A DNA stretch of 8,289 bases, taken from contig JAKQXK010000507.1 of assembly GCA_029561505.1 (NCBI GenBank), forward strand, positions 1 to 8,289. The letters are read 5' to 3'. Within the stretch, counting starts at the first letter, position 1, and the number at the start of each line of letters is the position of its first letter. The notes beneath the pieces are model-generated. The model did no database searches and was not told the DNA's origin. It was given only the letters and a program-made list of their open reading frames with translations. This DNA is from Spirochaetota bacterium (GTDB lineage: Bacteria > Spirochaetota > Leptospiria > Turneriellales > Turneriellaceae). Made by a program: the position numbers and the translations under genes. Below are positions 1 through 6,612 of the stretch, one piece after another.

Positions 1-768
1 AGATGCCCTGGCCTCTGATTCTGCACCACTGGAAAAGCCGCCGGTATTTACGAAAATGCCAACGTCATGGTCACCCAGCAAGGCCATAAAGGAGCGAAGC
101 TCATCTACTTGGATTTTGTCAGCTCGCCGCTTTACCTGAATCTTGATTCTTGGATTCGTAACCCCGATTGGATCATTGTAGGCTATGATGTCGAGGCCGC
201 CGTCTTTTCCCGGCGGCGAAATCCAGTTTATGTGGTAGCCCATGCTTTTGAATAAGCCTGCTACGAGAAACTGAAAATCATAAGGATTGATCTTCTTCAG
301 GTAATCATTTATTTGTGCCCACGCAGCTTCCTCGGATTCTTCAAACTCGAAAACTTTTTCGGCAACCTCCTCTTCAACTATCACCGAATTTGTATCCAAA
401 TCTTTCGCGTTTGGTTTGTTAATGGTGCGCCATTCTTTATACAGCCGGTTGGACTCATTCACCAGCTTTTCAGGGTCTTTAATTTTACTGAGAACTTCTA
501 GCCCCTCGTCAGTGATTCGCCAGATACCTTTCTCCTTGGTCATCCAGCCAGCCTTGACAGGACCGATGGTTGAGAATCGCACTATTTTATCAATGCGCCT
601 TACATTTGGGGCACTCTCGTAGAAGCTCTTTTCAAAATCTGTAAAGGGCAAAATTGGTTCAATTTTTGATGGTATTTGCTTTGCGGCAATTCCATCGGGT
701 TCTTCTTTGAGTACGCGCAAAATAGCTTGCTGAAGTTCCCCAATTCTTTTTTTGTTTAAATCTGCCAT
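1..768 (-). CDS. Mrr-family restriction endonuclease, C-terminus cut by window edge
   Basis: An open minus-strand frame of 256 codons runs from ATG at 768 off the left edge without a stop. It begins MADLNKKRIGELQQAILRVL; GGAGA lies 7 nt upstream of the ATG. Residues 8-95 look like an Mrr-type winged-helix N-domain (RITDEGLEVL near its end), followed by an acidic linker at about 128-150. Residues 160-256 match the Mrr catalytic fold of the PD-(D/E)XK superfamily: PYDFQFLVAGLFKSMGY, then GKDGGLDI with the metal-binding Asp193, then KIQVKRR with Gln211-x-Lys213, and GIFVNTGGFSSGA near the edge. Family members cut DNA, often modified DNA (type IV restriction). The Glu often seen in the first catalytic-domain helix (FE) is Gln166 here. 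Sampled lines are about 40-48% G+C, against up to about 67% in the neighbouring gene, which suggests acquisition. No partner methylase is visible. The family call is firm; the substrate is unknown. Confidence 0.85.
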   Translation of the reverse strand, partial: MADLNKKRIGELQQAILRVLKEEPDGIAAKQIPSKIEPILPFTDFEKSFYESAPNVRRIDKIVRFSTIGPVKAGWMTKEKGIWRITDEGLEVLSKIKDPEKLVNESNRLYKEWRTINKPNAKDLDTNSVIVEEEVAEKVFEFEESEEAAWAQINDYLKKINPYDFQFLVAGLFKSMGYHINWISPPGKDGGLDIIAYNDPIGVTNPRIKIQVKRRADKIQVDELRSFMALLGDHDVGIFVNTGGFSSGAESEARAS

Positions 769-775
769 AAAAAAA

Positions 776-780
776 TCTCC
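776..780 (-). promoter_or_regulatory. Ribosome-binding site of the Mrr-like gene
   Basis: On the minus strand GGAGA is followed by seven T residues and then the ATG at 768. This purine-rich site at good spacing fixes the start of the endonuclease gene. The 50-bp gap to the upstream metallophosphoesterase gene shows no terminator-like hairpin, so read-through from that gene is possible. Confidence 0.6.
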
Positions 781-818
781 TGCGCGATTTCGCCCAACAC
801 CTATTCCGCGAACTTCCC

Positions 819-1937
819 CTACCTCAACTCAAACACCAACTCCTCTTCAACTGTGTCCCCCACCGCCGTCGCGCGGGTCGATGCATCAGTATAGATATCC
901 ACCACAAAGAAGCCGTTTTTTTCCCAAGCGAGCATTGTCTGGTCGTTGTGCGTGACTGCGTCGCGTTTGCTGCCCGAGCCTGAGATGAGGTGGTATTTCA
1001 CGGGGCCGGTGCCAGAGAAGAGCTGCAGGTTGTGATCGTGCCCGGCGGCGTAGAGAAAGACCTCGCGGTTTTTGAGAATGGTTGCGATCGAGTTCAGGTA
1101 CTTGCGGTATTTCGAGTGCGAAATATCTGTTGAAGTGATCCATCCCCATTGGCGGGTGAACACGACGAGCGAGGCCACGACGGGCAACGGAAAATATTTG
1201 TTATAGTTATAGACCGGGAAAATATGGTGCGGCCAGTCGAAGAAGCCGCCATGCGAACCTTCGCTGACAAGCGGGTGATGCGCGGCGAGAATAATGCGCG
1301 TGCCGGGTTTGACATTCTTCTGCAGGTACTCGCTCGCGAAACTCTCGAACTGGCGTTTGTGTTTAATCGCGCAATCGCTCGCTGGGGCCTTCGCTGCGGC
1401 GGCTTCGTCGTCGGGCAAATCGATGACTGCCTGCGAGTCGATGAAAAGAATCACGCTACCCTTGCCCACCGGTTCGGCGGCGATGCCCGCGCAGCCATTC
1501 TGCGGCGCGAAGTGCGCACCGCGCTCGGTCACAAAGCGCTGCTGCGCCAGAATTCTTCTGCGCCCGTTGCTGCGCGAACTGTTCCAGTCGTGGTTACCGG
1601 GAATAAAAATCGTCTTGCGCGCCTTTTTCGCGGCGTTAATCTGCGCGCTTAAGCGCGCCGCATAGAGCTCATACGAGCCGTCGTTTTCGCTCGCGTCGGG
1701 CAGGCCATATTCATAGACGTTGTCGCCCAGAAACACGACGAGCGCATCTTTCGTGAGGTAGCGATCAAGTTTTGCCCAGACTGCATCGCCCGGCGTCGCC
1801 TTGCCCGCATCACCCACAAAGATAATGCGCTGCTCGATAGCAGCAGGTTGAGGATCTTTCACGCGAGCACGGGTGAACGGCTGCGTGTGGCTGCACGCCA
1901 CCGTCACGAGGGTTAAACCTATCAGAAGAGTTTTCAT
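819..1937 (-). CDS. Metallophosphoesterase lipoprotein (calcineurin-like / purple acid phosphatase-like)
   Basis: A secreted or envelope-anchored phosphoesterase of 372 residues. I chose the ATG at 1937 because it gives a clean lipoprotein signal, MKTLLIGLTLVTVAC, with lipidated Cys15; an in-frame ATG at 1967 would add ten polar residues ahead of it. All metal-site blocks of the calcineurin-like superfamily are present in order: GDAG (residues 42-45), GDN (71-73), GNHD (114-117), AHHP (219-222) and GHDH (299-302). A two-metal hydrolase of phosphate esters is therefore expected, active outside the cytoplasm. Between the fourth and fifth blocks sits an aromatic/hydrophobic stretch (about 235-275, including FPLPVVASLVVF) that may cap the active site or contact membrane. 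The substrate cannot be read from sequence. The gene follows the CsgG-like lipoprotein gene by 56 bp (26 bp if the longer start is used) and is probably co-transcribed with it. Confidence 0.85.
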   Translation of the reverse strand: MKTLLIGLTLVTVACSHTQPFTRARVKDPQPAAIEQRIIFVGDAGKATPGDAVWAKLDRYLTKDALVVFLGDNVYEYGLPDASENDGSYELYAARLSAQINAAKKARKTIFIPGNHDWNSSRSNGRRRILAQQRFVTERGAHFAPQNGCAGIAAEPVGKGSVILFIDSQAVIDLPDDEAAAAKAPASDCAIKHKRQFESFASEYLQKNVKPGTRIILAAHHPLVSEGSHGGFFDWPHHIFPVYNYNKYFPLPVVASLVVFTRQWGWITSTDISHSKYRKYLNSIATILKNREVFLYAAGHDHNLQLFSGTGPVKYHLISGSGSKRDAVTHNDQTMLAWEKNGFFVVDIYTDASTRATAVGDTVEEELVFELR

Positions 1938-1993
1938 GTCTATTTCTGCTTCATTCTTGAAACGCATATTCCCGCGCCAGCGTTAATACGCGA

Positions 1994-2671
1994 CTACTTA
2001 CGCGCTTCGGCAATCGCCTTTTCTATGTCTTTCGCCATCTGCGCGAGCACCTGAGCGCGATAGCGGTCGAGATTCGCCGGCCCCATGCTGATGCTGTCGT
2101 CTGTTAAAGTGCGAACGGGATATTCGTTCTGCACCGTCAGAATCGTTTGCGAGTCGATGTTTGAAATCAGCCGCACCACCAGTTGAAACTGGTAGGTGTC
2201 GTGCCGTTCTTTCTTGAACCATTTATCACCGCGTTTAAAGAATGTACCATTGCGTTTATCGAGCTTCAGGTCGTAGGCATTTGGCCCCTCGGCGGGTAAT
2301 TCGTGCTCGACGACTTCTGATTTCAGGTCATGCGCAATTACTTCGCCCAGCATCGTCGCTTCGGCGCCCAGAAAGCTGCCTGCTTCGAGAACTTTGTTTT
2401 CAATAAGGCCGGTCTGTGCGAGTTCTTTCTCTTTCAGAATTCTATCGATCTTTTCGCGCTCGACAACCTTAAAACCCGAGGCTACCATCGCGCCGCGAAA
2501 GGTCTCAGTGCTTTCGCGCGTGGCCTTGCCATCGGCGACGGTCGACGTGAACGGCATCACGGCGATGGTCTTCACCTGAAGCAGCGCCTCTTTGCGGATA
2601 GAGATCTTTGAAGTCGAACAATGTGCAAAGGCAATGACGCACGCCATTGCCACGAATATTTTCTTAATCAT
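1994..2671 (-). CDS. CsgG-like lipoprotein
   Basis: A 225-residue protein starting at ATG 2671 with a signal peptide (MIKKIFVAMACVIAFAHC) and probable lipidation at Cys18; the lipobox FAHC is relaxed. The mature part has the CsgG/FlgO-type alpha/beta fold pattern: KTIAVMPF (34-41), then GFKVVEREKIDRILKEKELA (66-85), QTGLI, and AGSFLGAEATMLGEV (97-111). CsgG itself is the curli export pore, but this wider family includes many periplasmic lipoproteins of unknown role, and no curli subunit or CsgE/F gene is visible here. A charged segment at about 117-157 interrupts the fold after the GEV strand and looks like a lineage-specific insert. The C-terminus (200-225) is probably helical. No strong Shine-Dalgarno precedes the ATG. 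Neighbouring the other lipoprotein gene in the same direction suggests a shared envelope role, which is inference. Confidence 0.8.
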   Translation of the reverse strand: MIKKIFVAMACVIAFAHCSTSKISIRKEALLQVKTIAVMPFTSTVADGKATRESTETFRGAMVASGFKVVEREKIDRILKEKELAQTGLIENKVLEAGSFLGAEATMLGEVIAHDLKSEVVEHELPAEGPNAYDLKLDKRNGTFFKRGDKWFKKERHDTYQFQLVVRLISNIDSQTILTVQNEYPVRTLTDDSISMGPANLDRYRAQVLAQMAKDIEKAIAEARK

Positions 2672-2677
2672 GGCGTG

Positions 2678-2704
2678 AGATTACCCGTGCATCTGGCCAG
2701 TCAA
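2678..2704 (-). promoter_or_regulatory. Weak candidate promoter for the two lipoprotein genes
   Basis: On the minus strand TTGACT (2704-2699) is followed after 15 bp by TAATCT (2683-2678), seven bases ahead of the ATG at 2671. The -35 is good, but the spacer is short and the transcript would be almost leaderless, so this is only a candidate. It lies just after the hairpin that follows the SNF2 gene, where a new transcription unit would make sense. Confidence 0.25.
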
Positions 2705-2713
2705 CGTATTTCT

Positions 2714-2744
2714 TGAGCATTCGCACCGCAGGTGCGAACGCTCA
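2714..2744 (-). terminator. Hairpin directly after the SNF2 gene, possible transcript end
   Basis: Arms 2714-2727 and 2731-2744 pair around a 3-nt loop and begin at the base after the SNF2 TGA (2747-2745). The only imperfect pair is G-U in the minus-strand RNA but A-C in the plus-strand RNA, which favours a role in the leftward transcript. The bases after the stem (AAGAAATACG) lack a U-run, so it is not a canonical intrinsic terminator. It could instead protect the 3' end of the message or weaken read-through. Confidence 0.45.
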
Positions 2745-5700
2745 TCATCTTTCGAGCAGTGCGGCTATGTCGTCCCGCGTGATACGGTTAGATCTGCTTT
2801 CTTCGCCGTCGATTAGCTCGTTGAAGAGTTCGCGCTTTCGACCCTGTAGCGCGAGCACCTTTTCTTCGACGCTGCCTTCGCTGATCAGTTTGTAGACCAT
2901 CACATGCTTCTTCTGGCCAATGCGGTGCGCGCGGTCGGTCGCCTGGTTCTCGGCTGCCGGGTTCCACCACGGGTCGAGGTGAATCACCGTGTCGGCGCGC
3001 GTCAGCGTGAGTGCGGTGCCGCCCGCCTTGAGGCTGATCAGAAAAAACTTCGCCGCGCCGTCTTGAAATTTTGTCACCAGGGTGCGCCGCGTCTTTTCGG
3101 GCGTTTTGCCGTCGAGGTACAGGGTCTCGATGCCACGCTTTTTGAGCAGCACCTTCAAAACCTTCAGCACCGAAGTGTACTGGCTAAAAACCAGCACGCC
3201 TTCTGACGCGACCGAAAGCTCTATGAGTTTGCTGTCGAGATATTCAAACTTGCCCGACTGAAAAGGGTCGGGCGCCTCGGCTTCGAGGTAAGGGTGGCAC
3301 GCGATGCGGCGCAGGTTCGTGAGGTGCTTCAAGAGATCAATCAGCGGCGAACCCGTCTTGCCGAGGTTCGAAATCGCCCGAATGCGCGCAGCCTCATAAA
3401 CCTTTGCCTGCTCATGCGTCATGGGTATCTTCACCACCATCTCGGTTTTCGCCGGCAGTTCTTTCAGCACTTCGGCCTTACGCCGCCTCAGCATAAAAGG
3501 GCGGATTTTTCGCATTAACCCTTCGCGGTCGTTCAGCTCGAGATGGCCGCCGTAAGCGTCTTTGAAACTCTGCGCCGTACCCAAATAACCCGGGAATATG
3601 AGATCAAACAGCGCCCACAGATCTTCGAGATAGTTCTCAAGCGGCGTACCGGTGAGGCAAACAATCGAGCGCGCATCGATTTTGCGCAGCGCATGCGCCG
3701 CCTTGCTGCGAAAATTTTTCACAAACTGCGCTTCGTCAATGAACGCCATCTGCCAGTTCACACCGGCAAACTTCTCCGCATCGAGCGTGAACGTCGCGAA
3801 GGTCGTGATCACCACATCTGAGTCCAGTGCCTCTTTATATGACCGCTCTGGCCCATGCCAGCGATAGACCGAGAGGTTAGGCGAAAATTTCTGAATTTCC
3901 GCTTCCCAAACCCCCAAAGCCGCCAGGGGACACACAACCAAAAAGCGATTTCGTTTGGCGCCATCGGCGCCAAACGAAATCGCATTCATTACTGTAATTG
4001 CCTGCAATGTCTTGCCCAGGCCCATGTCGTCGGCCAGAATGCCGCCGACTTCTGAGCGGTGCAGGTGCAGAAGAAATTGAAATCCTTCTAATTGATAATG
4101 CCTGAGCTTTGCCAGCAATGTCTTGTGGGGTTTAGCCGAAGTTTCGAAATTTTCGAGCAGCTGGTGAATTTTGGCGAGCGCCGTGCTTGCACCCGTTTCG
4201 GTGCGCAGCGCCGCTTCTTGTTCGGCTTCAAGGCTCGCGAGCTGCGCAAAGCTGATGCGGCCCAGACGGCCTTCGGCGTCGGCGGTGATGCCCAGGCGCT
4301 GCAAGGACTTGAGCACATCGCCGATGCCCGAACCCTGCACCGAAAGCCAGTTGCCGTTCTTGAGCTTTACGAGTTCTTCTTTTTGCCGGTATGCCTTGAT
4401 CACCTCGTGCAGATGGCCCGTGTCGAGGCCCGCCACCTCGATGCGCCCCTCGAACCAGTCGATGCCCGAAGCGCCTTTCACATCGACCGTCACCGCCGAC
4501 TTCACGAGCAGGCCCAGAATGTTATCGTTTATGCGCACGAGAATGCCCGCCTCTTTAGCAAGGGGTATCTCATGCGTCATGAAATCGGCGTAGTTCTTTT
4601 TGGCAACGCGCACCCGCCCGACACTCGTATACTTAAAGGGAATCTTTTGCTTCAAGAGTGCCGCTTCTTCACGCCCGCGCCGCGCGATCAACACCCCGGT
4701 TTTGTGCTGCACGATTTCGTTTGCAGGCGCACCCTGGCTCTTTTGCAGGCTGACCGAAATACCGTAGACCGGCTTCGCGCCTTCGGCGACCTCGCTGCCT
4801 GCGTCGTTGCTCTTGAGGTGATCGCTGCTCTGTGCATAAGCGAATTCGAGTTTGCCCTCGAGTGTCAAGCGGCCTGTTTTCGGGTTCTCGACCCCCATAA
4901 CCGACAGCATCAGCCTCGGGCCGGCCTTCGCCATTGTTTCAAACGCGTGCTGCCATTTGCGCCGCATCTGGCTGCCCTGCATACGCTCGATGTTTTCGAG
5001 AAAATACGGGCGCACCGAACTTGCGATGTCGTGCGGTACCGACATCACGTAGAAATAGCTGCCATCGGCCCCGCGCTTCACCGTGGGGTAATGCATGTTA
5101 TATTTGAACGTGAATGGTTCACCCGTCACCGGGTCGAACGCGGTGTGGCTGCGTTCGAACCGCACGCGGCGATAGCCAAACTTCTCATAGTTGGCCTCGT
5201 CGTTCGCGTCTTCGAGTTCATGAATCTCTGACTGTGGTTTCACCAAACCCGCAAAGCGGCAGGGTTCTTCTTCAAGGTCGAAATAGAACAGCACGTCTTT
5301 GTCTTTGACCACGCGCTCAAGCAGCACATAGCCAAAGTCACGGTAGGGCATACCGCGCTGCGCCACATGCGCGACATATGAACCGATATGGTTCAAGATG
5401 TCGCGGTGCGCCGGTTTCAGGTAGCGAAAGTTATTGCGCGTGACGGGTAATACCTTGCCCGTCGGCGACCTAGCATTCAAGAGCACCGTATGCGTTTCCA
5501 TAAACCTGACAGTGAGCACGTACTCTTCGTCGGGCAGCGAGGCCACTGCGGTGGTCGGTGTGCTCGCCGCTTCGCGCAGCAGCACGATCGCAAAAGCGCC
5601 GATGTGTTTGCACGGTTTTTCAGCCGGGCAGGTGCATGTCGAGGTGCCGCTCTCTAACCGAATCGCGACGTCATAAATTTCATTGCCAAACACCTTAGCC

Positions 5701-5837
5701 GTCGCCCGGCCGCTCACCACATTCGTCGGCGAGACATAACCCGAACGCGCGTAGTCGGTTGCCCGGCGGTGCGTGGCTGGGGGCATGCTCGCCAGAAGTC
5801 TGTGCAGTGCGTCGAGTTGGTTCTCGGTAAGAGCCAT
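2745..5837 (-). CDS. SWIM zinc-finger SNF2-family helicase-like ATPase
   Basis: A 1030-residue, apparently complete Swi2/Snf2 ATPase (HepA/RapA-like, superfamily 2) that would act on DNA or nucleoprotein in the cytoplasm. Residues 66-81 form a SWIM zinc finger (Cys68, Cys70, Cys76, His78). Residues 100-570 are poorly conserved to my eye and may correspond to the bacterial SNF2-associated region. The ATPase core starts at about 575: motif I DDMGLGKT (603-610), motif Ia RFLVVCPLAALGVWE (631-645), motif II DEAQ (701-704), motif III LTGTP (728-732), the C-lobe with LVFSQYT (882-888), motif V SLKAGGTALTLT (935-946) and motif VI QATDRAHRIGQ (965-975). All key catalytic residues are present. The ATG lies 8 bp after the toxin stop, with no Shine-Dalgarno seen, so translational coupling is likely. 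Codons 619-631 coincide with a perfect hairpin repeat. Exact role (remodelling, recycling of RNA polymerase, repair) cannot be told. Confidence 0.93.
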   Translation of the reverse strand: MALTENQLDALHRLLASMPPATHRRATDYARSGYVSPTNVVSGRATAKVFGNEIYDVAIRLESGTSTCTCPAEKPCKHIGAFAIVLLREAASTPTTAVASLPDEEYVLTVRFMETHTVLLNARSPTGKVLPVTRNNFRYLKPAHRDILNHIGSYVAHVAQRGMPYRDFGYVLLERVVKDKDVLFYFDLEEEPCRFAGLVKPQSEIHELEDANDEANYEKFGYRRVRFERSHTAFDPVTGEPFTFKYNMHYPTVKRGADGSYFYVMSVPHDIASSVRPYFLENIERMQGSQMRRKWQHAFETMAKAGPRLMLSVMGVENPKTGRLTLEGKLEFAYAQSSDHLKSNDAGSEVAEGAKPVYGISVSLQKSQGAPANEIVQHKTGVLIARRGREEAALLKQKIPFKYTSVGRVRVAKKNYADFMTHEIPLAKEAGILVRINDNILGLLVKSAVTVDVKGASGIDWFEGRIEVAGLDTGHLHEVIKAYRQKEELVKLKNGNWLSVQGSGIGDVLKSLQRLGITADAEGRLGRISFAQLASLEAEQEAALRTETGASTALAKIHQLLENFETSAKPHKTLLAKLRHYQLEGFQFLLHLHRSEVGGILADDMGLGKTLQAITVMNAISFGADGAKRNRFLVVCPLAALGVWEAEIQKFSPNLSVYRWHGPERSYKEALDSDVVITTFATFTLDAEKFAGVNWQMAFIDEAQFVKNFRSKAAHALRKIDARSIVCLTGTPLENYLEDLWALFDLIFPGYLGTAQSFKDAYGGHLELNDREGLMRKIRPFMLRRRKAEVLKELPAKTEMVVKIPMTHEQAKVYEAARIRAISNLGKTGSPLIDLLKHLTNLRRIACHPYLEAEAPDPFQSGKFEYLDSKLIELSVASEGVLVFSQYTSVLKVLKVLLKKRGIETLYLDGKTPEKTRRTLVTKFQDGAAKFFLISLKAGGTALTLTRADTVIHLDPWWNPAAENQATDRAHRIGQKKHVMVYKLISEGSVEEKVLALQGRKRELFNELIDGEESRSNRITRDDIAALLER
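3945..3983. repeat. 39-bp perfect palindromic element inside the SNF2 gene
   Basis: Arms 3945-3962 (GCGATTTCGTTTGGCGCC) and 3966-3983 are exact reverse complements separated by ATC. The element spans exactly codons 619-631 of the SNF2 gene and encodes AISFGADGAKRNR, the variable linker between motif I and motif Ia. Coding constraint does not explain 18 consecutive self-complementary pairs. It resembles small palindromic elements that insert in frame into bacterial genes, but I find no second copy in this window. Confidence 0.85.
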
Positions 5838-5845
5838 GCGCGAGG

Positions 5846-6208
5846 TTAGTCTGCCATCCCGAAAAACCGCATGACCTGCGCTTTGACGCGTTTCATGTCG
5901 CCTGCCGGCAGTTTGCCGATTTTCTTGAGAATCAGCGCGTTGGCAATCGTGACAAACTTCATACGCACGAGTGTCGGCTTTGGCAGCCCGGCTTCTCTAT
6001 ATTTCTGCACGAGCACATCACCCTCGCGGGGTAATGTCGCGGTATTCGAAGTCATGAAAAGAATTGTCGTATCACCGGCTTTGTTAAAAACCTTGGGCGA
6101 GATAACGAGCCCCGGTCGGCGTTTTGTAGTTTTCAGATTGGTAAATGGAAAAGGCAACAGAACAATATCGCCTTTGTCGAAGGCGTCATAACGAATTATA
6201 GACTTCAT
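5846..6208 (-). CDS. MazF/PemK-like toxin, probable mRNA endoribonuclease
   Basis: A 120-residue protein starting at ATG 6208 (MKSIIRYDAFDKGDIVLLPF). The frame stays open upstream to 6346, but that extension reads the antitoxin gene out of frame and would precede the family's normal beginning, so I reject it. Family features are GDIVLLPFPFTNL (13-25), KRRPGLVIS (29-37) with the conserved Arg31-Pro32, the TSN turn (53-55), and AGLPKPTLVRMKFVTIANALILKKIGKL (73-100). Members cleave single-stranded mRNA at short motifs and are held inactive by the cognate antitoxin; the target motif here cannot be predicted. The start lies inside the antitoxin gene (23-bp overlap), preceded by GAAGAAG, which is too close to be a strong ribosome-binding site, so translational coupling to the antitoxin is expected. 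Confidence 0.85.
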   Translation of the reverse strand: MKSIIRYDAFDKGDIVLLPFPFTNLKTTKRRPGLVISPKVFNKAGDTTILFMTSNTATLPREGDVLVQKYREAGLPKPTLVRMKFVTIANALILKKIGKLPAGDMKRVKAQVMRFFGMAD

Positions 6209-6428
6209 CTTCTTCGTTATCCCATTCGGCGAAGCCGGTTTCGGCGTATTTGTACCATGCGTCGTCTTCTGGCGTATACTTGCGCAGCACCAGCTCATTG
6301 CCGTGTGCAACGAATAGCACCGCGTCGCCGTCGTGCATGTCGGCAATTTGTCGCATCGCCGAGGGAACCGTAATCTGTGCTTTCGAAGAGATGTGCGTCA
6401 GGGTTGCGGGCATTGAGAGAATTGGCAT
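6186..6428 (-). CDS. AbrB/MazE-like antitoxin
   Basis: An 80-residue protein from ATG 6428, chosen because AAGGAG ends 8 nt upstream. A second in-frame Met at residue 6 is a less likely start. Residues 8-50 form the swapped-hairpin AbrB/SpoVT DNA-binding fold: THISSKAQITVPSAMRQIAD, then HDGDAVLFVAHGNELVLRKY. The acidic, aromatic tail (52-80, including WYKYAETGFAEWDNEEDEVY) is typical of an antitoxin segment that is disordered when free and wraps the toxin. Members bind operator DNA in their own promoter, more tightly with the toxin. That fits the perfect inverted repeat immediately upstream. The gene is first in the leftward operon and overlaps the toxin gene. Confidence 0.87.
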   Translation of the reverse strand: MPILSMPATLTHISSKAQITVPSAMRQIADMHDGDAVLFVAHGNELVLRKYTPEDDAWYKYAETGFAEWDNEEDEVYNSL

Positions 6429-6436
6429 GAGAAAGG

Positions 6437-6496
6437 CTCCTTACTTTTTCTGGAATATAGACACCATAAAAGTAGCTGTCCAGAAAAAGTAAGGAG
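6437..6496. repeat. Perfect 18-bp inverted repeat framing the toxin-antitoxin promoter (likely operator)
   Basis: Arms 6437-6454 (CTCCTTACTTTTTCTGGA) and 6479-6496 are exact reverse complements with 24 bp between them. Arm centres are 42 bp apart, about four turns of B-DNA, so both would face the same side of the helix. The outer end of the left arm is also the antitoxin's AAGGAG ribosome-binding site. Position and symmetry point to autoregulation by the AbrB-like antitoxin or the toxin-antitoxin complex. Confidence 0.8.
6454..6482 (-). promoter_or_regulatory. Promoter of the toxin-antitoxin(-SNF2) operon
   Basis: On the minus strand the -35 TGGACA (6482-6477) is followed by a 17-bp spacer and the -10 TATATT (6459-6454); each hexamer matches five of six sigma70 consensus bases. 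Transcription would start near 6447, giving a leader of about 19 nt that includes AAGGAG (6442-6437). The promoter lies between, and touches, the two arms of the 18-bp inverted repeat, so a protein on either arm would block RNA polymerase. Confidence 0.65.
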
Positions 6497-6579
6497 AAAG
6501 AAGCAGTTTTGCTCGGCAAACCTCGCGTCGGCCGTCGCGGGTTCTTACGTGCTACCCTGCGCGCGATCTATCAATGAAC

Positions 6580-6609
6580 TTGACAACGTGATTTTCTTCC
6601 CGAAAGTAT
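6580..6609 (+). promoter_or_regulatory. Weak candidate guaB promoter
   Basis: A perfect -35 hexamer TTGACA (6580-6585) is followed after 18 bp by AAGTAT (6604-6609), a poor -10. It sits so close to the ATG at 6613 that the message would be leaderless. The true promoter may lie further upstream in 6497-6580, where I see nothing convincing. Confidence 0.2.
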
Positions 6610-6612
6610 CAC

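Noticed and set aside
198..219. A GCCGCC/GGCGGC stem within the Mrr-like gene
   Set aside because: A 6-bp stem over codons for Pro-Pro-Gly and Gly-Gly in the nuclease core; coding content explains it.
1149..1652. A 167-codon plus-strand open frame
   Set aside because: It is antisense to the metallophosphoesterase, whose metal-binding blocks are intact; the shadow protein has no family features.
1643..1658. A 16-bp perfect palindrome, GCGCGCTTAAGCGCGC
   Set aside because: It lies within coding sequence in a strongly GC-biased stretch of alternating G and C, where such a short palindrome can easily arise by chance.
4092..5231. A 379-codon plus-strand open frame opposite the SNF2 gene
   Set aside because: It lies wholly antisense to a well-supported SNF2 gene, has no recognisable domain, and its length follows from the G+C-rich codon bias of the opposite strand.
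1..5837. A defence system joining the Mrr nuclease and the SNF2 ATPase
   Set aside because: Two lipoprotein genes separate them, compositions differ, no methylase or other defence gene is visible, and SWIM-SNF2 proteins are common chromosomal genes.
6209..6346. A longer, 166-residue version of the toxin
   Set aside because: The extra 46 residues read the antitoxin gene out of frame, and the toxin family begins normally at the ATG at 6208.
6437..6496. The 18-bp inverted repeat as an RNA hairpin hiding the antitoxin ribosome-binding site
   Set aside because: The best promoter lies between the arms and would start transcription inside the second arm, so the message would lack the partner strand. 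It would hold only for transcripts starting upstream of 6496.
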